The notes below the pieces were generated by a model. That model had not been told where the DNA came from and made no database searches. It worked only from the letters and a program-made list of their open reading frames with translations. This document shows positions 51,402 to 53,979 of a DNA stretch of 53,979 nucleotides, piece by piece. This DNA is from Pseudomonas mosselii (GTDB taxonomy: Bacteria > Pseudomonadota > Gammaproteobacteria > Pseudomonadales > Pseudomonadaceae): positions 1-53,979 of the forward strand of contig NZ_QJRP01000031.1 of assembly GCF_003205295.1 (NCBI RefSeq). Reading direction: 5' to 3'. Both the position numbers and the translations under genes were made by a program. How positions within the stretch are numbered: position 1 is the first letter of the stretch; every line of letters starts with the position of its first letter.

Positions 51402-53528
51402 ATGTTGCTGCGCCGTCTCTCCATCCAGTGGAAGATCACCCTGCTTGCCGGCCTGTGCCTGCTGGCCATTGTCGCCCTGCTGGTGGCCACCTCGCTCACC
51501 CAGGCCCGGCGCAGCGCCGAGCAGGTGTTCCAGGCCAACACCGAGCTGCTCGACCACAGCGCCCGCCTGCGCCTGCAGGCCCACGGCGAGACCCAGGCCC
51601 TGCGTATCCAGCGCTACTTCATGGACGCCTATCAGTACGGCAACGGCTTCGCCCGTCTGGTGCAGGCACTCAAGGCCCGCGGCGGCGCCGACCTGCGCAC
51701 CGAACTCAGCCGCGAGGCGCGCGCCGCCCTGGCCGGCAACGCCGACCTGATCGGCCTGTACCTGGTATTCCAGCCCAACGCCCTGGACCAGCAGGACGCC
51801 CGCTTCGCCGGCCAGGCCGATAACGGCAGCAACGACAGCGGCCGCTTCTCCCTGTACTGGTCGCAGCCCGGCACCGGCAACCTCGAGGTGGAGGCGATGC
51901 CCGAGTCGATGCTCGCCGATACCAGCATCGGCGCCAACGGCTCGCCCTACAACCGTTGGCTGACCTGCCCGCTGGAGACCGCCAAGGCCTGTGTGCTCGA
52001 CCCGTACTTCGACGAGGTCAACGGCCACCAGGTACTGATGACCAGCATCGCCCTGCCACTGCTGGAAAACGGCAAGGTGGTGGGCGTGGTCGGCCTGGAC
52101 ATCGGCCTGGACAACCTGCAGCAACTGAGCCTGGCCGGCCGCCAGGAGCTGTTCGACGGCCAGGGCCAGGTCAGCATCGTCAGCCCCTCGGGCCTGCTCG
52201 CCGGCCACAGCCAGGACGCCAGCCAGTTGAGCAAGACCGTGCAGCAGGCCTTCGGCGCCAGCGCCACCGCACTGGCCGGCACGCTGCGCGCCGGTCAGGC
52301 GGTCGAGCGCCTGGACGATGGCACCATGCGCATTTCCCGGCCTTTCGCCCCGATCCCCGGCGCGGCGCCGTGGCAGGTCCTGCTCGAGCTGCCCGAACAG
52401 GTACTGCAGGCCCCTGCCGTCGCCCTCAACCAGCGCCTGGACAGCCAGAACCAGAGCGCCAACCTGGTCAGCCTGCTGATCGGCCTGGGCGCCGCCGTGC
52501 TGGGGCTGTTGCTGGTGTGGCTGACCGCTCGCGGCGTGACCCGTCCGATCCTGGCCGTGGCCGCGCGCCTGAAGGACATCGCCAGCGGCGAAGGCGATCT
52601 GACCCGACGCCTGGACTACGCCCGCGACGACGAACTGGGCCAGCTGACCGGCTGGTTCAACCGTTTCCTCGACAAGCTCCAGCCGGTGATCGCCCAGCTC
52701 AAGGGTTCCCTGCAGGAGGCCCGTGGTACGGCCGACCAGTCGGCGCTGATCGCCAGTCAGACCAGTGACGGCATGCAGCAACAGCACCGCGAGATCGAGC
52801 AGGTAGCCACCGCCGCCAACGAGATGAGCGCCACCGCCCACGACGTCGCCCACAATGCCGCCCAGGCGGCGCAAGCGGCGCGCGGCGCCGACCAGGCGAC
52901 CCGCGACGGCCTGGCGCGGGTGGCCGCCACTCGCGAGGCAATCGGCGAGCTGGCCGGCGGCATGGACGCAGCTATGGATGAAGCGCGCGCCCTGGAAAGC
53001 CGCGGCGAGCAGATCGGCTCGGTGCTCGAGGTGATTCGCGCCATCGCCGAGCAGACCAACCTGCTGGCGCTCAACGCCGCCATCGAGGCCGCCCGCGCCG
53101 GCGAAGCCGGGCGTGGTTTCGCGGTGGTCGCCGACGAGGTGCGCAACCTGGCCCAGCGCACCCAGGTTTCGGTGGAGGAGATCCGCCAGGTGATCGAGGG
53201 GCTGCAGCAAGGCACCCAGGACGTGGTCGGCGCGATGCACGCCGGCCAGCGTCAGGCCCAGGACAGCGCGGCGCAGATGGAGCAGACGCTGCCGGCACTG
53301 CAGCGTATCGGCGAGGCAGTGGCGGTCATCACCGACATGAACCTGCAGATCGCCTCGGCTGCCGAGGAACAGAGCGCCGTGGCCGAGGAGGTCAACCGCA
53401 ACGTGGCGGGGATACGTGATGTGACCGAGTCGTTGGCCGGACAGGCCGATGAGTCGGCGAGGATCAGCCAGGCGCTGAACCGTTTGGCCAACCAGCAGCA
53501 GGTATTGATGGAGCAGTTCCGGGTGTAG
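51402..53528 (+). CDS. Methyl-accepting chemotaxis protein with dCache sensor
   Basis: 708 residues from MLLRRLSIQWKITLL. First membrane helix about 11-31, large periplasmic double-Cache domain about 32-345, second helix about 353-375, HAMP about 377-430 (TRPILAVAARLKDIASGEGDLTRRL), then the signalling hairpin with the conserved tip IRAIAEQTNLLALNAAIEAARAGE (split in the receptor tip). No CheR-binding pentapeptide at the C-terminus. By position next to the permease near nadA it may correspond to the polyamine receptor McpU of P. putida, which I cannot verify. Confidence 0.93.
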   Translation: MLLRRLSIQWKITLLAGLCLLAIVALLVATSLTQARRSAEQVFQANTELLDHSARLRLQAHGETQALRIQRYFMDAYQYGNGFARLVQALKARGGADLRTELSREARAALAGNADLIGLYLVFQPNALDQQDARFAGQADNGSNDSGRFSLYWSQPGTGNLEVEAMPESMLADTSIGANGSPYNRWLTCPLETAKACVLDPYFDEVNGHQVLMTSIALPLLENGKVVGVVGLDIGLDNLQQLSLAGRQELFDGQGQVSIVSPSGLLAGHSQDASQLSKTVQQAFGASATALAGTLRAGQAVERLDDGTMRISRPFAPIPGAAPWQVLLELPEQVLQAPAVALNQRLDSQNQSANLVSLLIGLGAAVLGLLLVWLTARGVTRPILAVAARLKDIASGEGDLTRRLDYARDDELGQLTGWFNRFLDKLQPVIAQLKGSLQEARGTADQSALIASQTSDGMQQQHREIEQVATAANEMSATAHDVAHNAAQAAQAARGADQATRDGLARVAATREAIGELAGGMDAAMDEARALESRGEQIGSVLEVIRAIAEQTNLLALNAAIEAARAGEAGRGFAVVADEVRNLAQRTQVSVEEIRQVIEGLQQGTQDVVGAMHAGQRQAQDSAAQMEQTLPALQRIGEAVAVITDMNLQIASAAEEQSAVAEEVNRNVAGIRDVTESLAGQADESARISQALNRLANQQQVLMEQFRV

Positions 53529-53535
53529 CTGTGGG

Positions 53536-53583
53536 TTGATCTTGATCTTGATCTTGATCTTGATCTTGATCTTGATCTTGATC
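53536..53583. repeat. Hexanucleotide tandem array (TTGATC)8
   Basis: Eight exact copies beginning seven bases after the chemoreceptor stop and about 60 bases before the 5' end of repeat copy C, parallel to the array before copy B. Confidence 0.95.
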
Positions 53584-53645
53584 GCAAGGTTAACCCCCTC
53601 TCCACTAGCGACAGCTACGCCAGCCCAGGCGCCGCCCGTACCTTC

Positions 53646-53857
53646 GCGACTTCAGGAGGCCGAACGCAGGGCTTGCGGAGGGAGGTGACGGGCATGGATG
53701 CCCGTCAAGCGCTGGGGCCCAGGATGGGCCCTGCAGCGCGGTCCTCCCGGGAGCAAGGCCGGAGTGAGGGGACCCGGAGCGAAGCGCAGGGCCGGATGAA
53801 CGGAGCGCAGCGTTTTTTGGTTACTTTTTGTCGCGTTTGACAAAAAGTGACTCGCCG
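53646..53857 (+). repeat. Structured dispersed repeat, copy C, interrupted by an IS element
   Basis: Nearly identical to copy A through the first hairpins. The T-rich stem has changed to GTTACTTTTTGTC/GACAAAAAGTGAC (53820-53832 with 53839-53851), yet still pairs with one G-T wobble. The repeat stops after CTCGCCG, where copy A continues TAAGGGCG; the IS begins at that point. Confidence 0.85.
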
Positions 53858-53858
53858 T

Positions 53859-53979
53859 TGAACTGACCCCCGAAAGTTGGACACCTGATCCCCAACCGGA
53901 GGGTGTTCCATGACGAAATACAACCTGGCACTCAAGCAGGCACTCATCGAAGAGTGCCTTTCTGCCCGCAGTGTTCATG
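53859..53979 (+). mobile_element. IS3-family (IS150-like) element, left end, continues beyond window
   Basis: TGAACTGACCCCCGAAAGTTGG is the kind of terminal inverted repeat seen in the IS150 group, and an OrfA-type reading frame starts 51 bases in. The right end and target duplication are outside the window. Confidence 0.8.
53910..53979 (+). CDS. IS3-family transposase OrfA, N-terminal fragment (cut by window end)
   Basis: 23 residues visible (MTKYNLALKQALIEECLSAR and on), typical of the helix-turn-helix start of IS150-type OrfA. GGAGGGTGTTCC gives a ribosome binding site. The rest, and OrfB with the DDE catalytic domain, would follow outside the window. Confidence 0.75.
   Translation, partial: MTKYNLALKQALIEECLSARSVH

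Noticed and set aside
51285..53240. 651-codon frame antisense to the chemoreceptor
   Set aside because: Shadow of a clearly identified gene; composition typical of antisense high-GC frames.
53252..53605. Arg-Ser repeat protein on the minus strand at 53252-53605
   Set aside because: The RS repeat is only the TTGATC array; the rest is antisense to the chemoreceptor.

Overview
The window is chromosomal DNA from a fluorescent Pseudomonas, most likely of the P. putida group. The evidence is high GC content, many Pseudomonas-type REP elements (GCAAGCCCGCTCCCAC class and GTGGGAGCGGCCTTG class), a XenA that I recognise from P. putida, and gene neighbourhoods typical of that group (dapA-bamC-MBL-purC-tRNA-Ser; gcvR-bcp-AI-2E transporter-TusA-BepA-nadA; a hydroxyproline catabolic cluster; mqo next to xenA). 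Calls rest on reading the sequence and on remembered families; no database was searched.

Layout. 1-945: a large inverted repeat made of two copies of a structured repeat, with two hexanucleotide arrays. 946-10863: housekeeping and envelope genes (DUF2892, an M61-like protein, YcgN, nitroreductase, hydroxyacid dehydrogenase, YcgL, rnd, eptA, CHMI, cystathionine gamma-synthase and a divergent Lrp regulator). 10907-15979: a molybdopterin oxidoreductase (YdeP type), moaA, a bestrophin and moaB. 16181-24676: two regulators and the trans-4-hydroxy-L-proline pathway (permease, epimerase, deaminase, ketoglutarate-semialdehyde dehydrogenase, FAD dehydrogenase). 24782-28227: xenA with an ArsR-family regulator, then an exported-looking malate:quinone oxidoreductase. 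28481-36357: a five-gene operon on the minus strand (see below). 36731-38455: small orphan genes and tRNA-Ser(CGA). 38547-53528: purC, MBL-fold protein, bamC, dapA, gcvR, bcp, AI-2E transporter, TusA, bepA, nadA, DUF945 protein, APC permease and chemoreceptor. 53536-53979: a third hexamer array, a third copy of the structured repeat, and the left end of an IS3-family element inserted into it.

The most interesting system is the operon at 28481-36357. Its second gene encodes an 806-residue protein whose first 300 residues are a peptide backbone alpha-N-methyltransferase of the borosin (OphMA) type. All four active-site residues I know from OphMA are present at identical spacing, followed by a borosin-binding helical domain and about 395 residues of unknown C-terminal sequence. 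The gene immediately upstream encodes a 605-residue protein with a 77-residue tract of alternating Asp and Val/Ile, which is the obvious candidate substrate. Downstream and translationally coupled are a 2-oxoglutarate/Fe(II) dioxygenase and a YD-repeat-like beta protein, then a second large protein that looks paralogous to the first. This looks like a RiPP-type (borosin) or protein-backbone modification locus of unusual architecture, sitting between conserved core blocks.

The second notable observation is that the three copies of the repeat at the window ends carry compensatory base changes in several hairpins. This suggests a selected RNA or DNA structure rather than a random repeat.
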